Assembly (NCBI RefSeq): GCF_000235445.1
Contig: NZ_JH378837.1
Coordinates: 8,150 to 72,149, forward strand
DNA from: Johnsonella ignava ATCC 51276
Lineage (GTDB): Bacteria > Bacillota > Clostridia > Lachnospirales > Lachnospiraceae
Direction of reading: 5' to 3'
DNA length: 64,000 nucleotides
The translations under genes were made by a program, and so were the position numbers. This document shows positions 1-7,994 of the stretch, one piece after another (the stretch's first letter is position 1; every line of letters starts with the position of its first letter). The notes beneath the pieces were generated by a model. The model was not told the DNA's origin and made no database searches. It saw only the letters and a program-made list of their open reading frames with translations.

Positions 1-569
1 CTATGGGTAAAGTACAGGTTTTAGGAATGGACATCGTCTCAGAACATAGTAGTATTTTGTCAGAAATAGGCACTTTAATTGAAACGCCAATTTTTTATGA
101 GCATTTATCAGCAACAGAAAATTTGAAAATACATCTTGCATACATGGGTAAGGAAGATGGAGATATAGCGGATATTCTATCAAAAGTCGGGTTAAATGAT
201 ACCGGTGTTCAGCCTGTATCAACATTCTCATTGGGTATGCGTCAACGTTTAGCTATAGCAAGAGCAATTATTCATAAACCCAAATTGTTGGTTTTGGATG
301 AACCTATTAACGGACTTGACCCTATGGGAATTAGAGAAATGCGAGATTTGTTTATAAAGCTTGTAAAAACACAAGGAATGACCTTGCTTATTTCCAGCCA
401 TATTTTAACAGAAATTGAACATATTGCCGATACCATAGGAGTAATTGTAAACGGAACAATAGTAAGAGAGGTTTCCATGGCAAAAGTAAAAGCTGAATAT
501 CCCTCCGGTCTTGAAGATTATTTCATGGATATAATGACAGGGAGGAAAGAAAATGAAGACACTTATTAG
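1..569 (+). CDS. ABC transporter ATP-binding protein, BcrA type (5' end outside window)
   Basis: This is the C-terminal two thirds of an ABC exporter ATPase of the bacitracin/lantibiotic-resistance (BcrA-like) type. The reading frame is open to the window edge, so the Walker A motif lies upstream and is not visible. Visible parts are the signature LGMRQRLAIARAI, the Walker B stretch LLVLDEPINGLDP and the H-loop ISSHILTEIEH. The stop overlaps the start of the permease at 553 by 17 bases, which shows translational coupling. By family, ATPase and permease form a membrane pump that protects against cell-wall-active peptides or moves lipids. The substrate cannot be told from the sequence. Confidence 0.88.
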   Translation, partial: MGKVQVLGMDIVSEHSSILSEIGTLIETPIFYEHLSATENLKIHLAYMGKEDGDIADILSKVGLNDTGVQPVSTFSLGMRQRLAIARAIIHKPKLLVLDEPINGLDPMGIREMRDLFIKLVKTQGMTLLISSHILTEIEHIADTIGVIVNGTIVREVSMAKVKAEYPSGLEDYFMDIMTGRKENEDTY

Positions 570-1263
570 ATTAGAATTGAAAAAAAACAAAATTAATACT
601 TATATAATAGCCAGCCTTATTATTGCAATCACAATGTTGGGATTCCTATTTCTTTTTGCATACGCTCCTATGTTAGAGCCGAATGATAAAGACATGGCAA
701 TTTTTTCGGGATACAATAATCTGATTCCTTTATTTGGTGTTTTTAATATGGCGGTATTTTGTGTGATGTCAGCAGTTATGTATTCAAAGTTTGTTATTGA
801 AGACTATTCGGGTAAACGTCCGATTTTGCTCTTTTCATATCCGGTGAGTCGTAAAAAAATTATTTTGTCAAAACTAAGCGTTGTATGTGTATTTACAATT
901 ATTTCAATGGTTATCAGTAACATTATTGTTTTTCTGACATTCGGAATAACTGAAAAATTTATACATCTTGTAGGCAGAGATTTTACATTTTCTATAATGT
1001 TGCAAGTTATTGAAAGCACTCTTGTTATGTCATTTATAGCTGCAAGTATCGGAGTTGTAGCTGTAGGAATTGGATTTATCAAAAAATCAGTACCAACTAC
1101 TATTGTCTCATCCGTACTTATTGCCTCGCTAATGTGTAATATAGTAGTAAATGTAACATTAAGCAGGATAACAATGTATGTGGTTGCAGTAATAATGATA
1201 CTTATAGGGATAATATTCTCAATATTTCTGATTAAAAAAGTAAATGCTATGGAGGTTGAATAA
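553..1263 (+). CDS. ABC-2 type transporter permease
   Basis: A hydrophobic protein of 236 residues with about six membrane-spanning segments. It starts inside the end of the ATPase gene with the ribosome site AGGAAAG just before the ATG. It fits the permease half of a BcrAB-type exporter (ABC-2 family, usually 230-250 residues). A short charged loop with the words YSGKRPILLFSYPVSRKKI follows the second segment, as is common for these permeases. The next small gene overlaps its stop by one base, so the three form an operon. Substrate unknown. Confidence 0.85.
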   Translation: MKTLIRLELKKNKINTYIIASLIIAITMLGFLFLFAYAPMLEPNDKDMAIFSGYNNLIPLFGVFNMAVFCVMSAVMYSKFVIEDYSGKRPILLFSYPVSRKKIILSKLSVVCVFTIISMVISNIIVFLTFGITEKFIHLVGRDFTFSIMLQVIESTLVMSFIAASIGVVAVGIGFIKKSVPTTIVSSVLIASLMCNIVVNVTLSRITMYVVAVIMILIGIIFSIFLIKKVNAMEVE

Positions 1264-1484
1264 TGGAACAGATAATAGAGAAAACAGTAGACAAATGGCT
1301 TGAAAGCATATCAACAGGGCTATATGTATATAGCATTGGTTTTGGTATTGTGCTTATAATTTCAGGAGTTATTTTATTGTTGAAAAAAAGGGGTTCAAAA
1401 GATAAAAAAGGCATTTTCTATGGTGGTTTAGTTTGTATTATAGTAGGGATTATTGCTATTGTAAGTGGATTTATGCAGATGTAG
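1263..1484 (+). CDS. Small two-helix membrane protein of the ABC operon
   Basis: A 73-residue protein with two predicted membrane helices (about residues 20-40 and 50-70) separated by the basic loop KKRGSKDKKG. Its ATG shares a base with the stop of the ABC permease (TAATG), so it is translationally coupled and probably an accessory or immunity-like subunit of that exporter. No family is recognised. It is the last gene of the operon, and a terminator hairpin follows about 100 bases later. Confidence 0.6.
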   Translation: MEQIIEKTVDKWLESISTGLYVYSIGFGIVLIISGVILLLKKRGSKDKKGIFYGGLVCIIVGIIAIVSGFMQM

Positions 1485-1585
1485 CAGTATAAGATTAAAT
1501 ATCTTTCATCCAGGCAATTTAGATATAAAAACTTTGTTGTGGCAGCAGGATCTTTATGTGTCTAAACCGAATATTGCGGTCTGAT

Positions 1586-1618
1586 GGCGGTTTTGAAATA
1601 ATCAAAGCCGCCGTTTTT
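1586..1618 (+). terminator. Rho-independent terminator
   Basis: An 11-bp stem (GGCGGTTTTGA paired with TCAAAGCCGCC, one G-U pair) with a 5-base loop is followed by GTTTTTAT. It ends the ABC exporter operon. Confidence 0.8.
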
Positions 1619-1639
1619 ATTGGTGAATCTGATTGAGTA

Positions 1640-1870
1640 TATTTCTAAAAAAGTGAAAGTTCCTAATCCGATCGGCAGTGCTAAAGATACGGCCGGACAC
1701 CGGGATTACCCGGTGTGAATCGGGATCTGAAGGAATATTTAAGAAAACCTCTGGTATGAGCGAGAGTGTAGTGATATAATTAAAGTTGTAACAGTTGGCT
1801 AATAATATATAGTAATTTTATAGGGAAAAGAGGAGTTATGATACTATAAAAAATTAAATTCTGGATTTAA
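1640..1870 (+). other. Probable degenerate group II intron 5' region
   Basis: This non-coding stretch holds several short strings typical of domain I of Firmicutes group II introns, in the usual order: AAGTGAAAGTTCCT, a GC hairpin ACCGGGATTACCCGGT, GGATCTGAAGGAA, AAACCTCTGGTATGAGCGAGAGTG and GTAACAGTTGGC. No intron-encoded reverse transcriptase follows; the next gene is DUF5714 at 1965. I therefore read it as a decayed remnant. The match is from memory of the consensus. A covariance-model search would decide. The rest of the 1485-1964 gap shows no gene. Confidence 0.45.
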
Positions 1871-1964
1871 AAAGAAAATTGTTCATCTTCGTTTGGAAGA
1901 GGGAAGTAACTAATTGAAAAATAAAATACTTTAAGCTATAAATTGAAGCTGGGAGGTATGCCCT

Positions 1965-2672
1965 GTGAAAGAGGAATGTTTAATTTGCAAAGCTCCTATT
2001 GAATATCTTGAGTCAGATATTATTATGGAGTGTGAGCTCTGCCATAAAAGGGAAAATAGTAAAACAAGATGCCTTAATGAACATTATGTATGCAATGATT
2101 GCCATACTCAGGGGCTTGACAGCATAATTGGATTATGTATGAGAGAACAGTCAAAAAATCCGGTTAAAATAATTGAAAAACTTATGTTAATGTCATTTTG
2201 CCATATGCATGGTCCGGAGCATCATGTTATGGTCGGCTCTGCACTGCTGACAGCATATAAGAATGCAGGTGGAGACATTGATCTGCACAGTACGTTGATT
2301 GAGATGATGAATCGTGGGAAAAATGTCCCGGGTGGTGTATGCGGATTCTGGGGAGCTTGCGGAGCCGGGCTCAGTTCGGGGATGTTTATCTCCATAATTT
2401 CAAAATCCACACCATTGGCTAATGAGCCGTTTTCTTTGTCCCATAAGATGACTGCCAAGTCATTGGAGCAGATCGGCGAGGTAGGAGGTCCACGCTGTTG
2501 TAAAAGAGATTCATTTCTGTCAATACAATCTGCGATAGATTTTGTTAAAGAACATTTCGGCGTTGAGATGGAAAATCCAAAAATTGTATGTAAATTTTAT
2601 GCACAAAACAATCAGTGCATAAGAAAGCGGTGCCCGTTTTTTAAGGGGGAAGATTTGGATACCCTTATATAA
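1965..2672 (+). CDS. DUF5714 domain Cys-rich protein
   Basis: A 235-residue soluble protein with many cysteines. The N-terminal part has CxxC pairs (CLICKAP, CELCHK, CNDCH) that look like a small zinc or Fe-S ribbon. The central part has the family words SFCHMHGPEHHVMVG and GVCGFWGACGAG, then GGPRCCKRDS, and near the C-terminus CKFYAQNNQCIRKRCPFF. I recognise the DUF5714 family, whose biochemical role is unknown and whose members often sit by radical SAM or methyltransferase genes in anaerobes. The GTG start at 1965 has a good ribosome site (GGGAGGT). The pattern of conserved Cys and His suggests metal binding. Confidence 0.75.
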   Translation: MKEECLICKAPIEYLESDIIMECELCHKRENSKTRCLNEHYVCNDCHTQGLDSIIGLCMREQSKNPVKIIEKLMLMSFCHMHGPEHHVMVGSALLTAYKNAGGDIDLHSTLIEMMNRGKNVPGGVCGFWGACGAGLSSGMFISIISKSTPLANEPFSLSHKMTAKSLEQIGEVGGPRCCKRDSFLSIQSAIDFVKEHFGVEMENPKIVCKFYAQNNQCIRKRCPFFKGEDLDTLI

Positions 2673-2749
2673 TGCCCAGGTATCTCACTGCTTTTAGGGG
2701 TAATGTTTCTGCGGTATTGATGAGTGTCGTATTTCCAATTTTTACTTGA
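2672..2749 (+). CDS. Possible 25-residue coupled peptide or gene remnant
   Basis: The ATG overlaps the stop of the DUF5714 gene by one base (TAATG), the classic coupling arrangement. The frame gives a 25-residue, partly hydrophobic peptide (starts MPRYLTAFRGN, ends VVFPIFT). It may be the start of a gene lost by deletion, or chance. There is no other evidence for expression. Confidence 0.2.
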   Translation: MPRYLTAFRGNVSAVLMSVVFPIFT

Positions 2750-2876
2750 CCGGTTATCTAAAATGGATTATATATAAAGTTATAATTTGTAATAGTAGAA
2801 TTAAAAAAGTATTACAGAAGATATGTTATTTAGTGGTTCCGCTCTTTTTGTATTACCTAATGGAGAGAGATGACTT

Positions 2877-3227
2877 ATGAATGAGGAAAAGATAGAAAAA
2901 AAGAGGAAAAATGAAAGCCGGATAGTCGTTCAGATGATTGAACTTTATTGTCGTAAAAAACACACAGATTTATATAATATAATGGTATGTGATGACTGTA
3001 AAAGATTGATGGACTATGCTCGTTCAAGGATTGATAATTGTCCGTTTATGGAAAATAAGACATTTTGTGCCAACTGTAAAATTCATTGCTATTCCGCTGA
3101 AATGAGAAAGAAGATAAGGGAAGTGATGCGTTACAGCGGATCAAGAATGCTCCTATATCATCCGGTTATGTGTATCAGGCATGCAATAACAAGTTTCAAA
3201 AAAATTGAAAAAAATGTAGTTTTATAA
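2877..3227 (+). CDS. YgbA/NO-type 'nitrous oxide-stimulated promoter' family protein
   Basis: A 116-residue protein with the family pattern CDDCKRLMDYARSRIDNCPF, then KTFCANCKIHCYSAEMR and the closing words MRYSGSRMLLYHPVMCIRHA. These six or more cysteines and the two histidines match the YgbA_NO family (PF11756), small Cys-rich proteins that in enterobacteria are under nitrosative-stress control. A metal or Fe-S site is likely. The ribosome site is GGAGAGA ahead of the ATG at 2877. It lies next to another Cys-rich protein (DUF5714), which suggests a shared role in metal or redox stress, but this is inference. Confidence 0.82.
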   Translation: MNEEKIEKKRKNESRIVVQMIELYCRKKHTDLYNIMVCDDCKRLMDYARSRIDNCPFMENKTFCANCKIHCYSAEMRKKIREVMRYSGSRMLLYHPVMCIRHAITSFKKIEKNVVL

Positions 3228-3301
3228 TAAAGTTTTAAAACACCTTATTGGTGAGAGGATTTTATTTATATGATAGATATTATTAAATTATATTTGCAGG
3301 T

Positions 3302-4066
3302 ATGAAAATGAAAGAGTATAAAATAAGAGGGACAAATTATAAAATTCGTTACAACGATTTTTCAGGAGAACTGACACCTATTCTATTTATACATGGTTTA
3401 GGATGTGCAGGATCTTTTGACTATGTAGAAGTAGCATCTAAACTGGGGTTTACACACCGAATAATTTTAGTGGATTTATTGGGTGCAGGGTATAGTGATA
3501 AGCCTTTATCTTTCAAATACACGGTTACTTCGCATGCCGGATATTTAAAAGAATTTATTGATGACCTTGATTTAGATAAAATTATTATATTTGGACATAG
3601 TTTGGGTGGTCCTATAGCGATAGAATTAAGTAATTTGTTAAAAGATAGAATATATAAATTGATACTTAGTGAATCTAATTTAGATCCAAGTAGTCATGGA
3701 GCGGCAAGTTTTGAAATTGGACATTTAGATGAAAGCGATTTGGAAAACAGTTTTAAAATAAAGCTTATGGAGTATGAGAGGTCAGGTAATACAATGTGGG
3801 TGGCTACTTTAAAAAACTGGTTGCCGAAGGCTGCTTTTGAAGTTTCTATTAATGCCGTTAGTGGAGGAACACCATCATGGAGGGAGTTTTTGTACCAATT
3901 TGAATTTCCTAAATATTTTATTTTTGGAGAGAGATCATTACCGGATAAGGATTTTGAAATATTAAAAAAGCACAATATAAAAATTGAAGTTGTTCCGGAC
4001 GCCGGACATTCAATGGCTTGGGAAAACCCTGATGGTCTGGCTCAGGCTATAAAAAATTGTCTATAA
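3302..4066 (+). CDS. Alpha/beta hydrolase
   Basis: A 254-residue alpha/beta-hydrolase fold protein. The oxyanion segment is FIHGLGCAG (residues about 29-37), the nucleophile elbow is GHSLGG (about residues 98-103), the probable acid is in the strand before PDKDFEIL, and the catalytic histidine is in DAGHSMAWENP near the C-terminus. The lid region between residues 130 and 190 is short. There is no signal peptide, so it acts in the cytoplasm. Substrate unknown; esterase or acyl-ester hydrolysis is the family norm. It stands alone, with no gene tightly behind it. Confidence 0.85.
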   Translation: MKMKEYKIRGTNYKIRYNDFSGELTPILFIHGLGCAGSFDYVEVASKLGFTHRIILVDLLGAGYSDKPLSFKYTVTSHAGYLKEFIDDLDLDKIIIFGHSLGGPIAIELSNLLKDRIYKLILSESNLDPSSHGAASFEIGHLDESDLENSFKIKLMEYERSGNTMWVATLKNWLPKAAFEVSINAVSGGTPSWREFLYQFEFPKYFIFGERSLPDKDFEILKKHNIKIEVVPDAGHSMAWENPDGLAQAIKNCL

Positions 4067-4258
4067 AATTTGAGGTACCTGGAGCGGATAGCCTATAAGA
4101 CATTATTTTATTTGGTTGTTTATAAAGCTCCCTGAACGGAGTATAAACAAGTCAAGATTATAAAATAGAATCCAGATAAAGCGACAAGTTATAACCGCTG
4201 TCGTACTTTTCGATTAAGTTGTAATTGAATACACATTGCCAACTATATCGGCATATGA

Positions 4259-4294
4259 AGCAGTAAGTCTTGAAAAGGATTTACTGCTTTTTTT
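4259..4294 (+). terminator. Rho-independent terminator
   Basis: AGCAGTAA pairs with TTACTGCT and seven T follow. It lies about 200 bases after the hydrolase gene. The rest of the 4067-4446 gap shows no convincing gene. Confidence 0.75.
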
Positions 4295-4446
4295 GCACGT
4301 GGTAGTGTAGGCTTATAATTTTGCAGCATAAAAAATTTTAAAAAAAGATGTAACCATTGATATTACATTTTGAGCATGATAATATAAAAAACAAGATAAA
4401 ATCAAAAAGGTTACATCAAGCAATAAAAATTCCGGAGGAAATTATC

Positions 4447-4815
4447 ATGACAAACAAAGAGAAAGCATTGGAGCTTATAGGAACATTTGCATCAGGAGAT
4501 ACAGTAAAAGCAAAGGAACTTTTTGCAGAGGATTATATTCAACACAATACAGCGATTTCAGATGGACTTTCAGGACTTGGAGCTGCTTTGGAAGCGATGG
4601 CAAAGCAAGGAATACAAATGGTATACAATAAAACACATTTTGTACTTGCTTATGGAGATTATGCACTTGCAGTCAGTGAAGGAACATTTGGCAAAGCTCC
4701 AACGTCATATTATGGCTTGTTTCGTGTTGAAAATGGAAAAATCGCTGAGCATTGGGACGTTATGGAAACGATAGCGGATGAAACAACTTGGCAAAACCAA
4801 AATGGGGAATTTTAA
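4447..4815 (+). CDS. Nuclear transport factor 2 / SnoaL-like protein
   Basis: A 122-residue protein of the NTF2/SnoaL-like fold: N-terminal helix MTNKEKALELIGTFASGD, then the family words YIQHNTAISDG, a beta strand with ALAVSEG, and the C-terminal strand GKIAEHWDVME. The frame is open further upstream, but the ATG at 4447 has the strong ribosome site GGAGGAAAT, so I chose that start. Members bind small hydrophobic ligands and some are isomerases or hydrolases; no catalytic role can be assigned here. An Rrf2-type regulator follows directly, which is a common pairing for small stress-response proteins. Confidence 0.75.
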   Translation: MTNKEKALELIGTFASGDTVKAKELFAEDYIQHNTAISDGLSGLGAALEAMAKQGIQMVYNKTHFVLAYGDYALAVSEGTFGKAPTSYYGLFRVENGKIAEHWDVMETIADETTWQNQNGEF

Positions 4816-4872
4816 TGTAACTCTTGAATTTACAACGAAATAGATGTAGAATGATAACAGGAGGATTAAACT

Positions 4873-5307
4873 ATGTAAATATCAAGCAGATTTACTGTAG
4901 CTCTGCACATTTTGACCTGTGTGGAGATATTCAAAAATGAGTATAAAATTACAAGTGAATTTCTTGCAGGTAGTATAAATACGAATCCTGTTATCATTAG
5001 AAAAATTCTTACACAGCTTAGAAATGCAGGGCTGATTACAGTAGCAAGAGGTACAGGGGGAATAAAGCCAACAAGACCTCTAAGAGATATAACTTTTTAC
5101 GATGTATATGAGGCTATAGATCCGGTGGAAAATGGAGACCTGTTTAATTTTCATGCCGGTCCTAACCCTCAGTGTCCGGTAGGACGAAATATTCACTCAT
5201 TGTTGGATGATAAACTAAAGGCTATACAATTTGCAATGGAGAATGAAATGAGGAAATATAATATAGATGATCTAAGGAGTGGGATGCAGAAACTTTTGGA
5301 AAAATAA
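4873..5307 (+). pseudogene. Rrf2 family transcriptional regulator with a stop at codon 2
   Basis: From the ATG at 4873, preceded by a perfect ribosome site (AGGAGG at 4859-4864), the second codon is TAA. Right after it the same frame reads ISSRFTVALHILTCVEI, the conserved first helix of Rrf2 proteins, whose usual second residue is Gln or Lys. A single CAA-to-TAA or AAA-to-TAA change explains this. The rest of the frame is intact: winged helix with NPVIIRKILTQLRNAGLITVARGTGG, then a C-terminal helix. Re-initiation at TTG 4912 would lose the first helix. Only two cysteines lie in the visible chain and there is no Fe-S triad, so it is nearer the YwnA type than IscR. Confidence 0.75.
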
Positions 5308-5357
5308 ATATAATATTTAGAAATTAAAAAAATGCAGCACTTTTTTAGAGGGAAATA

Positions 5358-5491
5358 ATGGAAACAAAGGACTATTTTAGGTATATAGTTGATGAAATTC
5401 ATACTGTTATAGTTGCAACTGTGGATAGTGAAGGATTTCCGGTTAGCAGCTATTGATATGACGGATGTAGATGATAAGGGGGGTAATATTT
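5358..5491 (+). pseudogene. Fragment of a pyridoxamine-5'-phosphate oxidase-like flavoprotein
   Basis: An ATG at 5358 starts the peptide METKDYFRYIVDEIHTVIVA, continuing TVDSEGFPVSSY and then stopping. A frameshift near 5448 restores AAIDMTDVDDKGG, which is how the small FMN-binding (PNPOx-like) proteins continue. The frame ends where the macrodomain gene begins, so about 100 residues of the usual protein are missing. It is a dead remnant; its GGGGGG run now serves as the ribosome site of the next gene. Confidence 0.6.
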
Positions 5492-6319
5492 ATGACTCAT
5501 GAGGAACAAAGATTATGGCTGATTAAACAGTTACAAAAAGATGATTCACAGTTAAGTGATTACAGAATACCAAAAGATGAACAAGGGCAAAAGGACCTGC
5601 TTCGTGGGCTTATGAATATATGGCTTCCAAAGGAACTTGATGAAGAGTTCTTAAAGATTCAGGATGAGTACCTGACAGAGGAAAACAGAAGAGTAGGTAT
5701 TGTAGATATTGAAGATTTAGAGCCTCTCGGTTGTGATAACAGACTGTATTTATGGCAGGGAGACATGACTACCCTTCGTGTGGATGCAATTACCAATCCG
5801 GCTAACAGTGCTCTTTTAGGATGTTTTAGAATTCTTCATAATTGTGCGGATAATTGTATACATTCAAAAGCAGGGCTGGCACTTAGATATCGCTGTAATT
5901 CCATAATGCAGGCTCAGGGACATGAGGAAGCAACAGGACAGGCAAAAATTACTCCTGCTTATAATCTTCCCTGTAAATATGTGCTGCATACAGTAGGTCC
6001 TATTGTGCAGGGACCATTACAAAATAAGCACGAGGAACTGTTAGCATCCTGTTATCGTTCCTGTCTGGAACTTGCTGATGAGAATGGAGTTAAGAGCCTT
6101 GCTTTTTGCTGCATATCTACAGGAGTATTCATGTTTCCAAATGAAAGAGCTGCTGAGATAGCAGTAAGTACAGTTTGTAAATATTATGAGGAAACAGGAA
6201 GTCAGATAAAAGTTATCTTTAATGTCTATAAGGATGAGGACTTAGATATTTACAGCAGAATATTATTTGTTGGGGATACAGATAAAAACAATAAGAAATA
6301 TAGGGAAAGTAAACTTTAG
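5492..6319 (+). CDS. Zinc-type macrodomain protein-ADP-ribose hydrolase
   Basis: A 275-residue protein of the bacterial zinc-macrodomain class (like the macro protein linked to SirTM in staphylococci and streptococci). An N-terminal helical extension of about 90 residues precedes the macrodomain. The ADP-ribose loop is DAITNPANSALLGC, and the Cys/His cluster CFRILHNCADNCIHSKAG carries the expected zinc ligands. Later come YVLHTVGPI and the phosphate loop CCISTGVFMFP. The family removes ADP-ribose from proteins modified by the partner sirtuin. Start chosen at ATG 5492 behind AAGGGGGG rather than the longer frame at 5471. It opens the macro-McrB-McrC-SirTM locus; 37 bases separate it from mcrB. 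Confidence 0.88.
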   Translation: MTHEEQRLWLIKQLQKDDSQLSDYRIPKDEQGQKDLLRGLMNIWLPKELDEEFLKIQDEYLTEENRRVGIVDIEDLEPLGCDNRLYLWQGDMTTLRVDAITNPANSALLGCFRILHNCADNCIHSKAGLALRYRCNSIMQAQGHEEATGQAKITPAYNLPCKYVLHTVGPIVQGPLQNKHEELLASCYRSCLELADENGVKSLAFCCISTGVFMFPNERAAEIAVSTVCKYYEETGSQIKVIFNVYKDEDLDIYSRILFVGDTDKNNKKYRESKL

Positions 6320-6356
6320 CCTAGTGAAATTATAAACTTAAAGGAGATGTGCAGCT

Positions 6357-7979
6357 ATGATGCTACTTACACTTGACTCAACTTTTCAGGATATTAGGGA
6401 TTTATTGGAAAATGGAGATGAGTATTTCAATCAAATAATTAGAAATGTATCAAAGCGTGATGATGAAAAAAAGAACTATAAATTTTATTTTTTCATGGCG
6501 CTTGCTTTAGGTGGTGTCGATGATAATAGTAGCTATCAAGAAAAATTTTTAAACCTAGTTGGAATCAAAAAAGATGAATGGTCTATAATGACCAGAGATT
6601 TTGTACAGATAGAAAAAGCTGCTTCCACCAAAAAAACAGGCTTAGATTCCAAGTATAATAAGAAGTTAACAAATTTAAATCCGAATATATCTCTAAGAAT
6701 TCTTTATAACAAAGATACTATGGAATTGGAAGATAGCGAAGGAAATAATATATTCAGTAGTTCCGATAATTGGTGTTTTGAATCATATAGCAATGATGAC
6801 GGTCCCATAAGAGCTAAGAAAGAGATAAATCAGGTTATTGAAGATTTAATTGATGAATGCAACATAAAAATTACTTCTCAGTATAAATTATTGTTAGCCA
6901 ATAAACAGCTTATTATGCATGGTGCACCAGGTACTGGAAAGACTTTTTCTGCCATATACGAGCTTGCTGATAGGTTGTTGAACATTTCGTATAAAACCGA
7001 AGAAGAAAAAAAAGAAATTAAAAAAATCCAAGTGGATATGGTACAGTTCCATCCATCCTATGACTATACTGATTTTATAGATGGTATAAGACCTGATTTG
7101 TCAAGTAAGGGGCTAAAATATATGCTTAAAAATGGTTCGTTTAAGTCTTTCTGCCGCCGAGCCGGTGTTATAGAAAGAATATACGAAGCTGATAAGTCAG
7201 TTGATACAAAAACTATAGATGAATTCCTAGACGGAGAAGACGATTCAATTAGGAATTTCTGGAAAAATAAAATAAAAAAAGATGAACTAAAAAAAGAAAT
7301 TGAATATGCAAATCAAAAAGTAAATAAAAAACAAGCTAAAAAAGTTGATACTATAACTTTTGACACAAGTAAACTTCCTAAATTCTTATTCATTATCGAT
7401 GAAATAAACCGGGCAGAGATTTCAAAAGTTCTTGGAGAAACTATGTACTGCCTTGATCCTGATTACAGAGGACAGAAAGGTGCTATTTCAACACAATATT
7501 CTGCACTTGCGACCAAAGAAACATTATTTATAAGTGAGGATAATGATAAATTTTTTATTCCTTCAAATGTCTATATCATTGGGACTATGAATGATATAGA
7601 CAGGAGTGTTGAGGTATTTGATTTTGCTTTAAGAAGACGTTTTGCATGGTATGAAGTAAAGGCAGAGGAAGTTAAAGATATTATATTAACATCAATGGAA
7701 ATAGATAGAGTTTTTGCTTCTGATTATGAAGATTATAAAGAGAGAATAAAGGCACTTAATAAGTCAATTACGAATGATTTAAAACTAACTGAACATTACC
7801 ATCTCGGTCCAGCGTACTTTGCTAAAATTAAATTTTACTTTTCTAAAGATAACCCGAATTATAAAGAAGCTAGAGAGAAAGTATGGAATAATCATCTTTC
7901 ACAGATTTTAGACGAATATGTCAAGGGTAAGGGAAGGCATGTAGAAATCGAAAATATCAAAAATTCCTTTATATTGTAA
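6357..7979 (+). CDS. mcrB: McrB-like AAA+ GTPase of a restriction system
   Basis: A 540-residue AAA+ motor of the McrB type. Residues 1-180 form a specificity domain that I do not recognise; it has no clear methylcytosine-binding fold by eye. Walker A is GAPGTGKT at 189-196, Walker B is FLFIIDEINRAE with D348 and E349, and the McrB GTPase signature is MNDIDRS at 411-417 followed by the arginine-rich FALRRRFAWYEV. In known systems McrB forms GTP-driven hexamers that recruit McrC to cut methylated DNA. A ribosome site AAGGAGATG precedes the ATG. mcrC follows 15 bases later. Placing it between macrodomain and sirtuin genes is unusual. Confidence 0.9.
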   Translation: MMLLTLDSTFQDIRDLLENGDEYFNQIIRNVSKRDDEKKNYKFYFFMALALGGVDDNSSYQEKFLNLVGIKKDEWSIMTRDFVQIEKAASTKKTGLDSKYNKKLTNLNPNISLRILYNKDTMELEDSEGNNIFSSSDNWCFESYSNDDGPIRAKKEINQVIEDLIDECNIKITSQYKLLLANKQLIMHGAPGTGKTFSAIYELADRLLNISYKTEEEKKEIKKIQVDMVQFHPSYDYTDFIDGIRPDLSSKGLKYMLKNGSFKSFCRRAGVIERIYEADKSVDTKTIDEFLDGEDDSIRNFWKNKIKKDELKKEIEYANQKVNKKQAKKVDTITFDTSKLPKFLFIIDEINRAEISKVLGETMYCLDPDYRGQKGAISTQYSALATKETLFISEDNDKFFIPSNVYIIGTMNDIDRSVEVFDFALRRRFAWYEVKAEEVKDIILTSMEIDRVFASDYEDYKERIKALNKSITNDLKLTEHYHLGPAYFAKIKFYFSKDNPNYKEAREKVWNNHLSQILDEYVKGKGRHVEIENIKNSFIL

Positions 7980-7994
7980 CAAGGAGTATGAACT

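Noticed and set aside
4523..4774. Second coding frame within the SnoaL-like gene
   Set aside because: It overlaps the better-supported frame entirely, has no ribosome site and no family pattern.
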